Assembly: GCF_014644535.1 (NCBI RefSeq)
Contig: NZ_BMKW01000003.1
Span: forward strand, 248,001 to 312,000
Reading direction: 5' to 3'
DNA length: 64,000 nt
Origin: Neoroseomonas lacus
Lineage (GTDB): Bacteria > Pseudomonadota > Alphaproteobacteria > Acetobacterales > Acetobacteraceae
Numbering within the stretch: position 1 is the first letter of the stretch; the number at the start of each line of letters is the position of its first letter. Of this stretch, positions 47,813-56,158 are shown piece by piece. The notes beneath the pieces were generated by a model that saw nothing but the letters and a program-made list of their open reading frames with translations, made no database searches and was not told the DNA's origin. The translations under genes were made by a program, and so were the position numbers.

Positions 47813-48685
47813 TCAGACCCTGCTCTGCACGACGCGCCCGAACAGGCCGGATGGTTTGACCAGCAGCACGCAGATGATGATGACCAGCGCGAGGGTGAGC
47901 TTCAGCTCCGTCCCCACCAGATAGGCGCCGCCGAGATTCTCGATGACGCCGACAGCGAAGCCGCCGATCACCGCGCCGCCCGGATTGTCGATCCCACCGA
48001 GCAACGCACCTGCAAATGCGTAGAGCAGGATACCCAGCATCATGTTGGGTTCGAGGAACACCACCGGCGCGATCATCATCCCAGCGATCGCGCCGATCGT
48101 CGCCGCCAGTCCCCAGCCCAGCGCCAGCATCCACCCCACCCGGATGCCGACCAGCTTGGAGGAACTGGCATTGAACGCCGCCGCGCGCATCGCCAGCCCG
48201 AGCTTGGTGTAGCGAAAGAACACGAAGACCAGCCCGAGCACGACCAGCGTCACCGCCGTCGAGCCGAGTTCATGCCCCGAGACGAGCCCGCCGAGCAGCG
48301 GCGTGTCCGATTCGAACGGCGAGGGGAAGGATTTGATGGTGTATTCGAACATCCACCCCATCGCGTTGCGGAACACCAGCAGCAGGCCGATGAAGACGCC
48401 GACATTCGCGAGCACGGAGGCATTGTGCATCGGCCGCAGCAAGATGCGTTCGGTGAAGACGCCGATGCCGAAGGAGATGACCAGCGTCGCCGCGAAGGCG
48501 ACCCAATAGGGCAGCCCCGCCTGGATCAGCGTCAGCGCGATGTAGGTCGAGAAGGTCGCCATCTCGCCCTGCGCGAAGTTGAGATGATGCGTCGACTGGT
48601 AGATCATCACCAGCGCGAGCGCGACGGAGGCATAGATGCCGCCCGTGGCGATGCCGGCGATCAGCTGATGGGCGAGTCCCTGCAT
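47813..48685 (-). CDS. livH: Liv-type ABC permease LivH (second operon)
   Basis: 290 aa, multiple membrane helices, with IYQSTHHLNFAQGEMATFST as the family hallmark and AMRAAAFNASSSKLVGIRVG in the ATPase-contacting loop. It starts 9 nt after livF, tightly packed in the operon. Confidence 0.93.
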   Translation of the reverse strand: MQGLAHQLIAGIATGGIYASVALALVMIYQSTHHLNFAQGEMATFSTYIALTLIQAGLPYWVAFAATLVISFGIGVFTERILLRPMHNASVLANVGVFIGLLLVFRNAMGWMFEYTIKSFPSPFESDTPLLGGLVSGHELGSTAVTLVVLGLVFVFFRYTKLGLAMRAAAFNASSSKLVGIRVGWMLALGWGLAATIGAIAGMMIAPVVFLEPNMMLGILLYAFAGALLGGIDNPGGAVIGGFAVGVIENLGGAYLVGTELKLTLALVIIICVLLVKPSGLFGRVVQSRV

Positions 48686-48694
48686 GGTCTTCCC

Positions 48695-49405
48695 TCAGTA
48701 GCCGAGATAGGAACGGCGGATCTGTTCGTCCTCGCGGATCTCATGCGCCGGGCCGGAGACGACGATGCGCCCGGTCTCCAGCAGATAGGCGCGGTCCGCG
48801 ACATCGAGCGCGAGATTGGCGTTCTGCTCGACGATCAGGATGCCTACGCCCTGCGCCTCGCGCACCCGGCGCAGGATGGTGAAGATGTCCTGCACGATCA
48901 GCGGTGCGAGGCCGAAGCTCGGTTCATCGAGCAACAGCAACCGCGGCCGCAGCAGTAGCGCGCGGGCGATCGCGAGCATCTGCTGCTCGCCGCCCGAGAG
49001 GGTACCGGCCTGCTGCTTCCAGCGCTGCCGCAGGCGCGGGAAATAGCCGAACATCAGCTCGAAATCGGACTCGACTTCGCGATCCCTGCGGATATAGGCA
49101 CCGAGGCGAAAATTTTCCTCGACCGTCAACTCCATGAAGGTGCCGCGCCCGTCCGGCACATGCGCGACGCCGCGCCGCGCGATGTCCTCCGTGGCCTTGC
49201 CTTCGATCCGCTCGCCAGCGAGATGCACCTCGCCCTCGGTGCGGACCATGCCGCATACCGCGCGCAGCGTCGTCGTCTTGCCTGCGCCATTGGCTCCGAG
49301 CAGAGCCGTGACACCGCCCTGTTCGACGGTGAGATCAACGCCGTGCAGCACGCGCGTCTGGCCATAGGCAGCATGCACGCCGCGCAGTTCAAGCAGCGCG
49401 CTCAT
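48695..49405 (-). CDS. livF: Liv-type ABC ATPase LivF (second operon)
   Basis: 236 aa. Walker A GANGAGKTT, signature TLSGGEQQMLAIARAL, Walker B LLLLDEPSFGLAP and the H-loop region replaced by ILIVEQNANLAL as usual for LivF. It overlaps the 3' end of livG by 17 nt. Confidence 0.94.
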   Translation of the reverse strand: MSALLELRGVHAAYGQTRVLHGVDLTVEQGGVTALLGANGAGKTTTLRAVCGMVRTEGEVHLAGERIEGKATEDIARRGVAHVPDGRGTFMELTVEENFRLGAYIRRDREVESDFELMFGYFPRLRQRWKQQAGTLSGGEQQMLAIARALLLRPRLLLLDEPSFGLAPLIVQDIFTILRRVREAQGVGILIVEQNANLALDVADRAYLLETGRIVVSGPAHEIREDEQIRRSYLGY

Positions 49406-50177
49406 GCGGCGCCTCTCCCAGATAGGCCGCGATCACGTCAGGGTCGTTGCGAACGTCATGCGGCGTGCCGTCGGCGATCTTCCTGCCGAAATCGAGCGCC
49501 ACGACCTTGTCGGAGACATTCATCACCAGGTTCATGTGATGCTCAACCAGCAGGATGGAGAGGTTGAACCCCTCCCGCACACGGCGCAGCAGCCCCGCAA
49601 GCTCATCCACCTCGCCGTGATTGAGCCCGGCGGCAGGTTCATCGAGCAGCAGCAGCCGCGGCTGGCCGATCAGCGCGCGCGCCATCTCGACACGCTTCTG
49701 GGTGCCGAAGGGCAGCGAGGCGACCGGCACCTCCGCCACCGCGGTCAGGTCAAGCATGGCCATCAACCGTTGCGCCTCGGCATCCAGCCTGGCGGCCTCG
49801 CGCCCGACCCATGGCAGATGCAGTCCGCAGGCGATGAAGCCCGCGCGGCCGAGATGATGCGCACCGGCCAACACATTGTCGCGTACCGACAGGCTGCGGA
49901 ACAGCGCGAGGTTCTGGAAGGTGCGCCCGATGCCCAGGCCAATCATGCGATGCCGTGGCTGGCCGGTGACCATCTCGCCGCGAAACCGGATATCGCCTTC
50001 ATTGGGCTGGTAGATGCCGCTGATGCAGTTGAACAGTGTGGTCTTGCCGGCGCCGTTGGGGCCGATCAGCCCGCAGATCTGCTGGTCATCGACGGCGAAT
50101 GACACGCCGCCGACGGCGGTGACGCCGCCGAAGCGAACCACGATGTTGCTGACTTCGAGAAGTGCGACGCCGCTCAT
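49389..50177 (-). CDS. livG: Liv-type ABC ATPase LivG (second operon)
   Basis: 262 aa. Walker A GPNGAGKTT, ABC signature region ASLPFGTQKRVEMARAL, Walker B LLLLDEPAAGLNHGE, H-loop LLVEHHMNLVM. Here, unlike the first operon, the signature keeps FGTQK close to the LivG consensus. The ATG at 50177 begins the family-like MSGVALLEVSNIVVRF. It is the first gene of the five-gene operon. Confidence 0.93.
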   Translation of the reverse strand: MSGVALLEVSNIVVRFGGVTAVGGVSFAVDDQQICGLIGPNGAGKTTLFNCISGIYQPNEGDIRFRGEMVTGQPRHRMIGLGIGRTFQNLALFRSLSVRDNVLAGAHHLGRAGFIACGLHLPWVGREAARLDAEAQRLMAMLDLTAVAEVPVASLPFGTQKRVEMARALIGQPRLLLLDEPAAGLNHGEVDELAGLLRRVREGFNLSILLVEHHMNLVMNVSDKVVALDFGRKIADGTPHDVRNDPDVIAAYLGEAPHERAA

Positions 50178-50370
50178 CCAGCCGCCCCATGACATGGGGT
50201 CAGGGCAACAGGCTGACGCGCGCACACGCCATGTTTGGCGAGACGACGCATGTTATCCTCCCTGGCTGTCGCCCTCTCTTTCGGGGGCGACTTCGCTCAG
50301 GTGCCCATAAGACCGGGCAAGGGGGGCGTGGCGCAAGCACTAACCTGCCGCGCCATGCCTTTGTCCGCGG

Positions 50371-51183
50371 TCAGCTCTTGCCGGCGTAGGACTTCGCCAT
50401 GCCCTCGCCGGGATCGGCCTGCGGGCCATAGGGCATGATCGGATAACGCAGCCCGGCCTTGGACAGCCCCAGCAAGCCCTCGACGGCGATGGCGAGATCA
50501 GCGGGTGGCAAGGCCATCAGCATCTCGTCATCGGCGACGCCGCCGTATCGGCGTTCGGCGTAGCAGGGGATCGACAGCGACGGCGCACGATCGCGCAGCG
50601 CCTTGCCCCAGGAATCGGCGCAGGCACTCTCCCCGGTGACGGAGAAATCGAAACGCTTGTAGGTCTTCCACTGCAATCCGTTGATGAACAGGATCATCTG
50701 CGCGGGGTTTGCATAGAACAGGCAGATGTCCGGCGGGTCGAGCCGCGCCGAGCGCAGCGGCGAGACCACCAGCCCGGCGTAGCGCGGCGGCACGCGCGGC
50801 ATCTCCGCCTGGTGCTTCGCCGCCGCCTCGCGATTCTCGAACCAGACGCCCTCGAATTTGCGGCCCGAGAGATAGAGCTCGGACGGCTCGTTCAACCCGA
50901 TCACGCCGCCGCAATTGGAAAAGCCCGGCACATTCGCGGTGGTGATGCCCATGGTGAAGCCGGCGATGCGCGCCTGCGTCACCAGCTGGCAGGTCGAGAA
51001 GGTCTTGCCCTCGGTCGGGCGGCGCAAGCCGGGGACCTTCGCCATCTCCTCGGCATCGGCGAACAGCTTCATGCCGATGGGAAAGGTGCGAAGTCGCAAC
51101 AACTCGGTGAGCTGCTGCGCGAGTGCCGCGACCGCCTTGGCATCGAGCGGCGGGGCGTCGGCGATTGTCGGGGCGTCATTCAT
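50371..51183 (-). CDS. DUF169 protein
   Basis: 270 aa. Segments RLRTFPIGMKLFADAEEM, STCQLVTQARIAGFTMGITT and the Cys-containing FSNCGGVIGLNE are characteristic of DUF169 (COG2043), a family of unknown function with several conserved Cys. No signal peptide. The start ATG has AGGAGG about 10 nt upstream. It lies downstream of the probable DUF6065 gene on the same strand, 112 nt apart, so cotranscription is possible but not shown. Confidence 0.85.
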   Translation of the reverse strand: MNDAPTIADAPPLDAKAVAALAQQLTELLRLRTFPIGMKLFADAEEMAKVPGLRRPTEGKTFSTCQLVTQARIAGFTMGITTANVPGFSNCGGVIGLNEPSELYLSGRKFEGVWFENREAAAKHQAEMPRVPPRYAGLVVSPLRSARLDPPDICLFYANPAQMILFINGLQWKTYKRFDFSVTGESACADSWGKALRDRAPSLSIPCYAERRYGGVADDEMLMALPPADLAIAVEGLLGLSKAGLRYPIMPYGPQADPGEGMAKSYAGKS

Positions 51184-51295
51184 GCTCGTTTCCTCCTGAT
51201 GCCCGGGATGATGCCCCGATGCGGCCAGGAGGCAAGAACGGGTGAAGCCGCCGGTCCGCGCGAACCGACGGCTTCGACCTCACCGGCACGTGGGA

Positions 51296-52108
51296 TCAGA
51301 CGGCCGGCGCGGCCTCGCGGGCCGCGGCCATGGCGGCGAAGGGGCAGCCCTGCCCACGGCGCTGGCGGCGGATCTCGGTGGCGTAATGGCCCGGCTTGTG
51401 CTCCTCGGCGTTGGCCGGGATCACCACGCTGTCGCGATAGGCATCCCATTCCGCATCGCCCCACTGGGTGAAGGCGTCGGTGGTTGTGGAGGAATTCATC
51501 ACCGCGTCGGCATAGGCGAATTGCGGGATCGGCTGGACCTGCAGGATGGGGCGGAGCTGATTGATCTCGACCACCGTATCGGTGCGGGTCATCCGGATAT
51601 TGGTGAACAGCGGGCCGAACCACTTGTCGAATTCAACGACGCCTTCGAACTGCTCATAGGCGGCCGGGCGCGGCAGGTTGGCCGGCGCACGCGACAGCAG
51701 CGACCATCCCGGCGCGGTGCGCACGAACAGGCCGGTCCACATCTGCACCACGCCAGGTTCCGGCAGGCCGGTCAGGAAGGGCGGCGAGAAGCCGCGGACA
51801 TCCTCCGGCACTTCCTCATCGAAGCGGGCGCGGAAATGCGGGTACTGCACGGCGCCGAGGCCGAGCGGCATCCATTCATGCTCGAGCTCTTCACACGTCC
51901 AAAGGACCTCGTGCCCGTCGAACATCAGCGAGAAGTCGAGCGGGGCGGTGATGTGCCAGCCGAAGCCGGAAGCACTGGTGACCGCGTCGCAATAGCGGAA
52001 GGCGCGCGTCGGCAGGCCGCCGAGGGCCGACCGATCGGCTCGCTCGGGCGCCGGGATCCCGGGGATCAGGCGATGGAAGGCAACGATCGGGGTGCGGTCC
52101 TGGGACAT
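51296..52108 (-). CDS. Probable DUF6065 protein downstream of the repeat peptide
   Basis: 270 aa, no signal peptide or membrane segment. It begins MSQDRTPIVAFHRLIPG and includes RADRSALGGLPTRAFRYCDAV, GFGWHITAPLDFSLMFDGHE, FLTGLPEPGVVQMWTGLFVR and FGPLFTNIRMTRTDTVVEIN. These segments resemble, from memory, the DUF6065 family, which has no known function. His/Cys/Glu residues (CEELEHEW, late GCPF) could be catalytic but this cannot be judged. It starts 75 nt after the repeat-peptide gene on the same strand with a strong hairpin between. Probable partner of that peptide. Confidence 0.7.
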   Translation of the reverse strand: MSQDRTPIVAFHRLIPGIPAPERADRSALGGLPTRAFRYCDAVTSASGFGWHITAPLDFSLMFDGHEVLWTCEELEHEWMPLGLGAVQYPHFRARFDEEVPEDVRGFSPPFLTGLPEPGVVQMWTGLFVRTAPGWSLLSRAPANLPRPAAYEQFEGVVEFDKWFGPLFTNIRMTRTDTVVEINQLRPILQVQPIPQFAYADAVMNSSTTTDAFTQWGDAEWDAYRDSVVIPANAEEHKPGHYATEIRRQRRGQGCPFAAMAAAREAAPAV

Positions 52109-52147
52109 GCTGCTGGTCCTTGGCGGCGCGATGATTTGGTCAGGGGC

Positions 52148-52172
52148 GGGGGCTCCGGCGACGGGAGCCCCC
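52148..52172 (-). terminator. Attenuator-like hairpin between the repeat peptide and the DUF6065-like gene
   Basis: GGGGGCTCC (52148-52156) pairs with GGAGCCCCC (52164-52172) around a 7-nt loop. There is no T run, so read-through is expected. It could give more peptide mRNA than downstream mRNA. Confidence 0.6.
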
Positions 52173-52183
52173 TGCTCCGGGTG

Positions 52184-52366
52184 TCAGACGCGGCGCATGC
52201 CGGCGCCGATGCGCACGGTGCCCTTGTCGGCGACGGAGGCCTTCGGGGTGCGCATGCCGGCGCCGATGCGGACCGCGCCCGTGTCGGCGACGGAAGCCTT
52301 CGGGGTGCGCATGCCAGCGCCGATGCGGACCTTGCCAGAGTCGATAATCTTGGAAGTGGTCGCCAT
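52184..52366 (-). CDS. 60-aa peptide made of three 19-residue repeats (precursor-like)
   Basis: Sixty residues: Met, then three units ending VRIGAGMR (residues 2-20, 21-39, 40-58), then RV. Units 2 and 3 are near identical (TPKASVAD-T/K-G-A/T-VRIGAGMR); unit 1 is diverged in its first half (ATTSKIIDSGK). No Cys, no signal peptide, no membrane segment; strongly basic. GGAG lies 9 nt before the ATG. No family is recognised. Repeated core-like blocks, the following DUF6065-like gene and the divergent BTAD regulator are reminiscent of a ribosomal-peptide precursor, but a repetitive binding or structural peptide fits as well. Confidence 0.7.
   Translation of the reverse strand: MATTSKIIDSGKVRIGAGMRTPKASVADTGAVRIGAGMRTPKASVADKGTVRIGAGMRRV
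52193..52363. repeat. 57-bp tandem repeat, three copies, coding
   Basis: Copies at 52307-52363, 52250-52306 and 52193-52249 in step with the reading frame. The two left copies are nearly identical; the outer copy is conserved mainly in the VRIGAGMR half. Confidence 0.85.
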
Positions 52367-52785
52367 GATGAGATCTCCAGGTTCTGTTGAGCCTGTCCGG
52401 CGTGCCCAGACCTCATCAACTTGGCGTTGATTAACTGCAACTTCAAGTAAACATTCCTACTTGTCAGGTTTTTTCTTCTATGTAGACTTATGGAATAGGA
52501 ATGTGATCAGCAGTTCTTTGCAATCTCTTGTTCAAAGACCTTGACCATGAACCAGATGAACGGGAATTTCATGCGCTACTAACGTGGTTCACGCGTAATT
52601 AACGCAGTGCGGTACAACCGTTTGGCTATCCACCTGCATGCCGTATCGCTGATCTGGATGGCGCCATTGCGCGCCTCTGATCCCGCCTCAGAGCCAGTGC
52701 AGCGATTTCCCATGGCCCATCTGTCCGCCGAAAATCGATGACGGCGGTTGGTGAATGGCCGTCACCGCGTTAAGACTGCGTGATC
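52367..52785. promoter_or_regulatory. AT-rich divergent regulatory region of the repeat-peptide locus
   Basis: About 420 nt with markedly lower GC than everything around it, especially 52410-52620. It holds a perfect 9-bp inverted repeat, ACATTCCTA (52451-52459) and TAGGAATGT (52496-52504), and a TAACG pair spaced 20 nt apart (52580, 52600). It must contain promoters for the peptide (leftward) and the regulator (rightward). These could be operator sites, but no -35/-10 pair is clear. There is no other gene. Confidence 0.6.
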
Positions 52786-54795
52786 ATGTCAGATTTCGCC
52801 GTCCAGCCCGGCAAGGACAGCAGACCTTCGAGCCCGCCTGACCTGTCGGACGTTCCGATGGCTGCGGCCCCCGTGATCAAGCTCCGCATCACCATGTTGG
52901 GGCGGATGGATGTGCGCGCTGTCACAGGCGAGCCATTGCTGCCCCGTTCGCGCAAGACGCGAGCGGTCCTCGCTATACTCGCCCTCGAGGCACCGAATCT
53001 GGTGTCCCGCCAGCGGCTGGCCGACCTGCTCTGGAGTCGACGGGGGGAGGAACAGGCCCGCGGTTCCCTGCGCCAGGCCCTGCATGAATTGCAGGAAGCG
53101 CTCGGCACCGACGGACGCAGCCTGATTATCGCCACGCGCGAGACGGTCGCCCTCGACGATGTCGGGGTGTGGACCGACGCACGGGCGCTGCCCGCCCTTG
53201 CCCGCGACCGGGTCGAGGCGCTGAACCTGCTGCAGACCGAGCTGTTGTCGGACCTCGACGGTCTCGACGCCGCCTTCGACACCTGGCTCGCCGACCAGCG
53301 CCGCCGTCTGCGCGACATCGCCCTGGAGGCCGCGACCGCCCGCCTGACGGCCGCCACCACCGCCGAGGCGCGGGCGCAGGAGAGCCGCCGGGTGCTCGCC
53401 ATCGACCCGGCGCAGGAGCCGATCTGGCGGATCATGATCCGCGCCGAAGCCGAACGCGGCGACCGCGGCGCGGCCTTCGCCGCCTGGGAGGAATGCCGAC
53501 GCGTCTTTGCCGAACGCTTCCGAAGCGCGCCATCGCCGGAAACCGCCGCCCTGGCCGAGTCGCTGCGCGGCGAAGTCGCCGTCCAGGCTCCGCAACCGGT
53601 CCGCCGCACCACCCTGCGCGGCGCCCGGCTGGGCGTGCTGCCCTTCAAGATGCTCGGCGACGGTGCCGACCCCGAGGTCTCGCTCGGCCTCGCTGGGGAA
53701 ATCACTGCGGCGCTGGCGCGGTTCCGCTGGCTGGTGCTGGTCGATTCGGCCTCCCTGGCGGCGGTGGAGCGGCAAGAACGGCCCGAAGGTGCGCTCGACC
53801 TGGACTTCTCGCTCTCCGGCACGGTGCAGCGCGCCGGCGAACGGGTGCGGGTGACGCTTCGCCTGACCGACCATCGCCCGCCCGAGGCCGTGGTCTGGGC
53901 CGAACGCTTCGACCGCGACGCCGGCGACCTGCTGGTCCTGCAGGACGAGATCGCCGCCGAGGTCGTCGCCCGTGTCGACCCCGAGATCCTGCTGATCGAG
54001 GCCAATCGCGCCGCGTCCCGCCACTCGGTGATGTCCACCGCCTATGACCTGCTGCTGCGGGCCATTCCGGCGATCTACCGGCTCGACCGCGAAGCCTACA
54101 TGCGGGCCGGCGCCCTGCTGGCCGAGGCGACCAAACTCGAACCTGACTACGCCCCGGCCTTCGCCTGGCATGCCTATTGGCACCTGTTCCTGGTCGGCCA
54201 GGGCTGGGCGCCGGCCGGCATGGACGTCCTCGAGAAGAGCGAGGAACTCGCCTCGCGGGCGGTCGCGCTCGACCCGTCGGACGCGCAGGCGCTGACCATC
54301 CTCGCCCATGTCCGCGCCTTCCTGCACCATCGGGTCGATGAGGCGGTGACGCTGTATGAGCGCGCCCTGCAGTTGAACCCGAACCTGCCGATGGCCTGGG
54401 TCTTCTCCGCCCTGGCGCTCTCCTATCGTGGCGACCAGGAGGAGGCGATGCGGCGGTGGGATCGCTACAAGCGCCTCGCGCCGCTCCACCCGCATGCCTT
54501 CTTCTTCGATTCGGCGCGGCTGGTGCCGCTGCTGATGTTGCGCCGCCATGAGGAGGTCGACGCCGTCGCCCGCCAGGTGACGGCGCTGCATACGGGCTTC
54601 ACCTTCCCCTACAAGCTGTGGCTTTCGGCGCTGGGCCATCTCGGTCGCCACGAGGATGCCGCCAAGGTCAGCGCCCGCCTGCTGACCATGGAAGCCGACT
54701 TCAACCTCGCCAAGGCCCGCGCGCGGTCGCCCCTGAAGCGCCCCGACGATCTCGCCCATTACCTCGCCGGGCTGCGCAAGGCGGGGCTGTCATAG
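52786..54795 (+). CDS. BTAD/SARP-type transcriptional regulator with TolB-like and TPR domains
   Basis: 669 aa. An N-terminal winged-helix domain (about residues 27-100; ITMLGRMDVRAVTGEPLLPR, RKTRAVLAILAL, RQRLADLLWSRR) is followed by a bacterial transcriptional activation domain (about 100-245). A TolB-like segment follows (about 280-400; LGVLPFKMLGDGADPEVSLG), then several TPRs (about 430-640; LNPNLPMAWVFSALALSYRG). This SARP-like arrangement is typical of proteobacterial activators. The start is uncertain: ATG at 52786 (used), GTG at 52780 or ATG at 52858. It is divergent from the repeat-peptide gene. Confidence 0.85.
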   Translation: MSDFAVQPGKDSRPSSPPDLSDVPMAAAPVIKLRITMLGRMDVRAVTGEPLLPRSRKTRAVLAILALEAPNLVSRQRLADLLWSRRGEEQARGSLRQALHELQEALGTDGRSLIIATRETVALDDVGVWTDARALPALARDRVEALNLLQTELLSDLDGLDAAFDTWLADQRRRLRDIALEAATARLTAATTAEARAQESRRVLAIDPAQEPIWRIMIRAEAERGDRGAAFAAWEECRRVFAERFRSAPSPETAALAESLRGEVAVQAPQPVRRTTLRGARLGVLPFKMLGDGADPEVSLGLAGEITAALARFRWLVLVDSASLAAVERQERPEGALDLDFSLSGTVQRAGERVRVTLRLTDHRPPEAVVWAERFDRDAGDLLVLQDEIAAEVVARVDPEILLIEANRAASRHSVMSTAYDLLLRAIPAIYRLDREAYMRAGALLAEATKLEPDYAPAFAWHAYWHLFLVGQGWAPAGMDVLEKSEELASRAVALDPSDAQALTILAHVRAFLHHRVDEAVTLYERALQLNPNLPMAWVFSALALSYRGDQEEAMRRWDRYKRLAPLHPHAFFFDSARLVPLLMLRRHEEVDAVARQVTALHTGFTFPYKLWLSALGHLGRHEDAAKVSARLLTMEADFNLAKARARSPLKRPDDLAHYLAGLRKAGLS

Positions 54796-54845
54796 TCGTT
54801 GCCGGACGTGGAGACGCGCCGGATGGCGCGCTTCAAAACTGTCCC

Positions 54846-55322
54846 TCAGGCGGGGCGGATGCTGTCCCCCGGCCGGATCGTCCCGCCCTTCACGATCAGG
54901 CAGTTCAACCCGCTGCGATGGATCAGCGGCTTGAACACCTTCTTGCCCAGCAGGTCCTCGAGATACTGGCACGGCACGTTCAGCCGCCCGCCCAGCAGCA
55001 CAACCTCGCCGACGCGAAACTCCCGCCCGACCAGATGGTTCAGCGGCACGCCGCCGGTCGTCAGGTTGCGCCGCGTCTCATGGGGCGGCAACGCGATGCC
55101 ATGGTCCCGCGCCAGCGCATCGAGCGCCTCCATCTCGATCAGCGTCACCTGCCGGTCGGGATGCGGCTTGTGGCTGTAGGTGCCGCGCTCGGTGGCGTAA
55201 CGGTCGCCCTCGATGCCCACACCCTCGACCAGCCTTGCGGCATCCAACTCCACCATCGGCGCCGAGGCCTCCGGCGCGATATGGATCGCCAGCAGTACGC
55301 CGGCGAAATCATAGCCGCTCAT
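54846..55322 (-). CDS. MOSC-domain protein
   Basis: 158 aa. Features: IGIEGDRYATERGTYSHKP, QVTLIEMEALDALA, RRNLTTGGVPLNHLVGREF and the conserved Cys in LNVPCQYLEDLLG, as in single-domain MOSC proteins related to molybdenum-cofactor sulfurase C-termini. Possibly a sulfur carrier or Moco-binding protein. The ATG at 55322 overlaps the hydrolase stop by 4 nt; it is the third gene of a coupled trio. Confidence 0.88.
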   Translation of the reverse strand: MSGYDFAGVLLAIHIAPEASAPMVELDAARLVEGVGIEGDRYATERGTYSHKPHPDRQVTLIEMEALDALARDHGIALPPHETRRNLTTGGVPLNHLVGREFRVGEVVLLGGRLNVPCQYLEDLLGKKVFKPLIHRSGLNCLIVKGGTIRPGDSIRPA

Positions 55323-56158
55323 CGCAGTAGCTCCGCCGCCGCCCGCGTCAGCGCGCCATCCACGTTCCATAGCGATTCCAGCATGCGGAAATGGTCAGCC
55401 CCGGGGATCGGGATGAGCGGCCCGGGCGCCTGCGCCTCGGCGCGGATGCGATGGAACACGCGCGACTGCCGCCGCAATTCCGGCAATTCCGCCCCGCCAT
55501 AGGTCACGGCGATCGGCTTCTGAACCACCGGCCGGCGGATCGGCGACAAATCGGCGATCTCCTGGTCGGTCAGCCGCAGCTTCTCATCCAGATAGGTATC
55601 GCGGATCGGCGCCAGTTCGAACACGCCCGACATCGCCACGGCCGCCGTCACCGACGGATGTTCCGCCGCCAGCGCCGCGAGATGCCCGCCCGCCGACCAG
55701 CCCGACACCACCACCGGCCCGGCGATGCCATGCGCCGGGCCGTTCGCGGCGAGCCAGTCCAGCGCCCGGCTGATCTGCCAGGTGATGCCGGTCAGCGAGG
55801 CCTCCGGCGCCAGGGTGTAGCCGGGCAGCGCCGCCGACCAGCCCATCGCCTTGGCCCCCTGGGCGAGGATGGCGAAATCCTCCCGCCGGTTGCGCTGCCA
55901 ATACCCGCCATGGATGAACACCAGGCACGGCGCGGCCGGATCGGCGCCGGGGAACAGGTCCCACCGCTCGCGCTCCGCCTCGCCATAGGGCAGGTCGAGA
56001 TGCCCTATATGCGCCGCGCGGAACTCGGCCGAGAGTGCATTGCGCGCGGAGACCTGCTGCGCGCTGTCGGCCACCATGTCGGTGTTGTTGTAGGCATCGT
56101 CGCGTTGCTTCTGCGACCAAGACGCCCAGCCCTCGGCCAGCGCATACGGCGTGCTCAT
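55319..56158 (-). CDS. Alpha/beta hydrolase (kynurenine formamidase-like)
   Basis: 279 aa. The oxyanion segment is LVFIHGGYWQRNRREDF, nucleophile motif VSGWSAGGHLA, catalytic His in IPGADHFRMLESL. HGGYW followed by GxSxG resembles arylformamidases and related esterases. It overlaps the dehydrogenase stop (4 nt) upstream and the MOSC start downstream, so the three proteins are likely made together. Confidence 0.85.
   Translation of the reverse strand: MSTPYALAEGWASWSQKQRDDAYNNTDMVADSAQQVSARNALSAEFRAAHIGHLDLPYGEAERERWDLFPGADPAAPCLVFIHGGYWQRNRREDFAILAQGAKAMGWSAALPGYTLAPEASLTGITWQISRALDWLAANGPAHGIAGPVVVSGWSAGGHLAALAAEHPSVTAAVAMSGVFELAPIRDTYLDEKLRLTDQEIADLSPIRRPVVQKPIAVTYGGAELPELRRQSRVFHRIRAEAQAPGPLIPIPGADHFRMLESLWNVDGALTRAAAELLR

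Noticed and set aside
46844..48958. 704-codon plus-strand open frame across the second Liv operon
   Set aside because: Shadow of livM, livH and livF; translation is Asp/His/Gln/Arg-rich nonsense.
52193..52363. Tandem repeat considered as a CRISPR or minisatellite
   Set aside because: Units abut without spacers, stay in frame and have a ribosome-binding site upstream, so it is a coding repeat.
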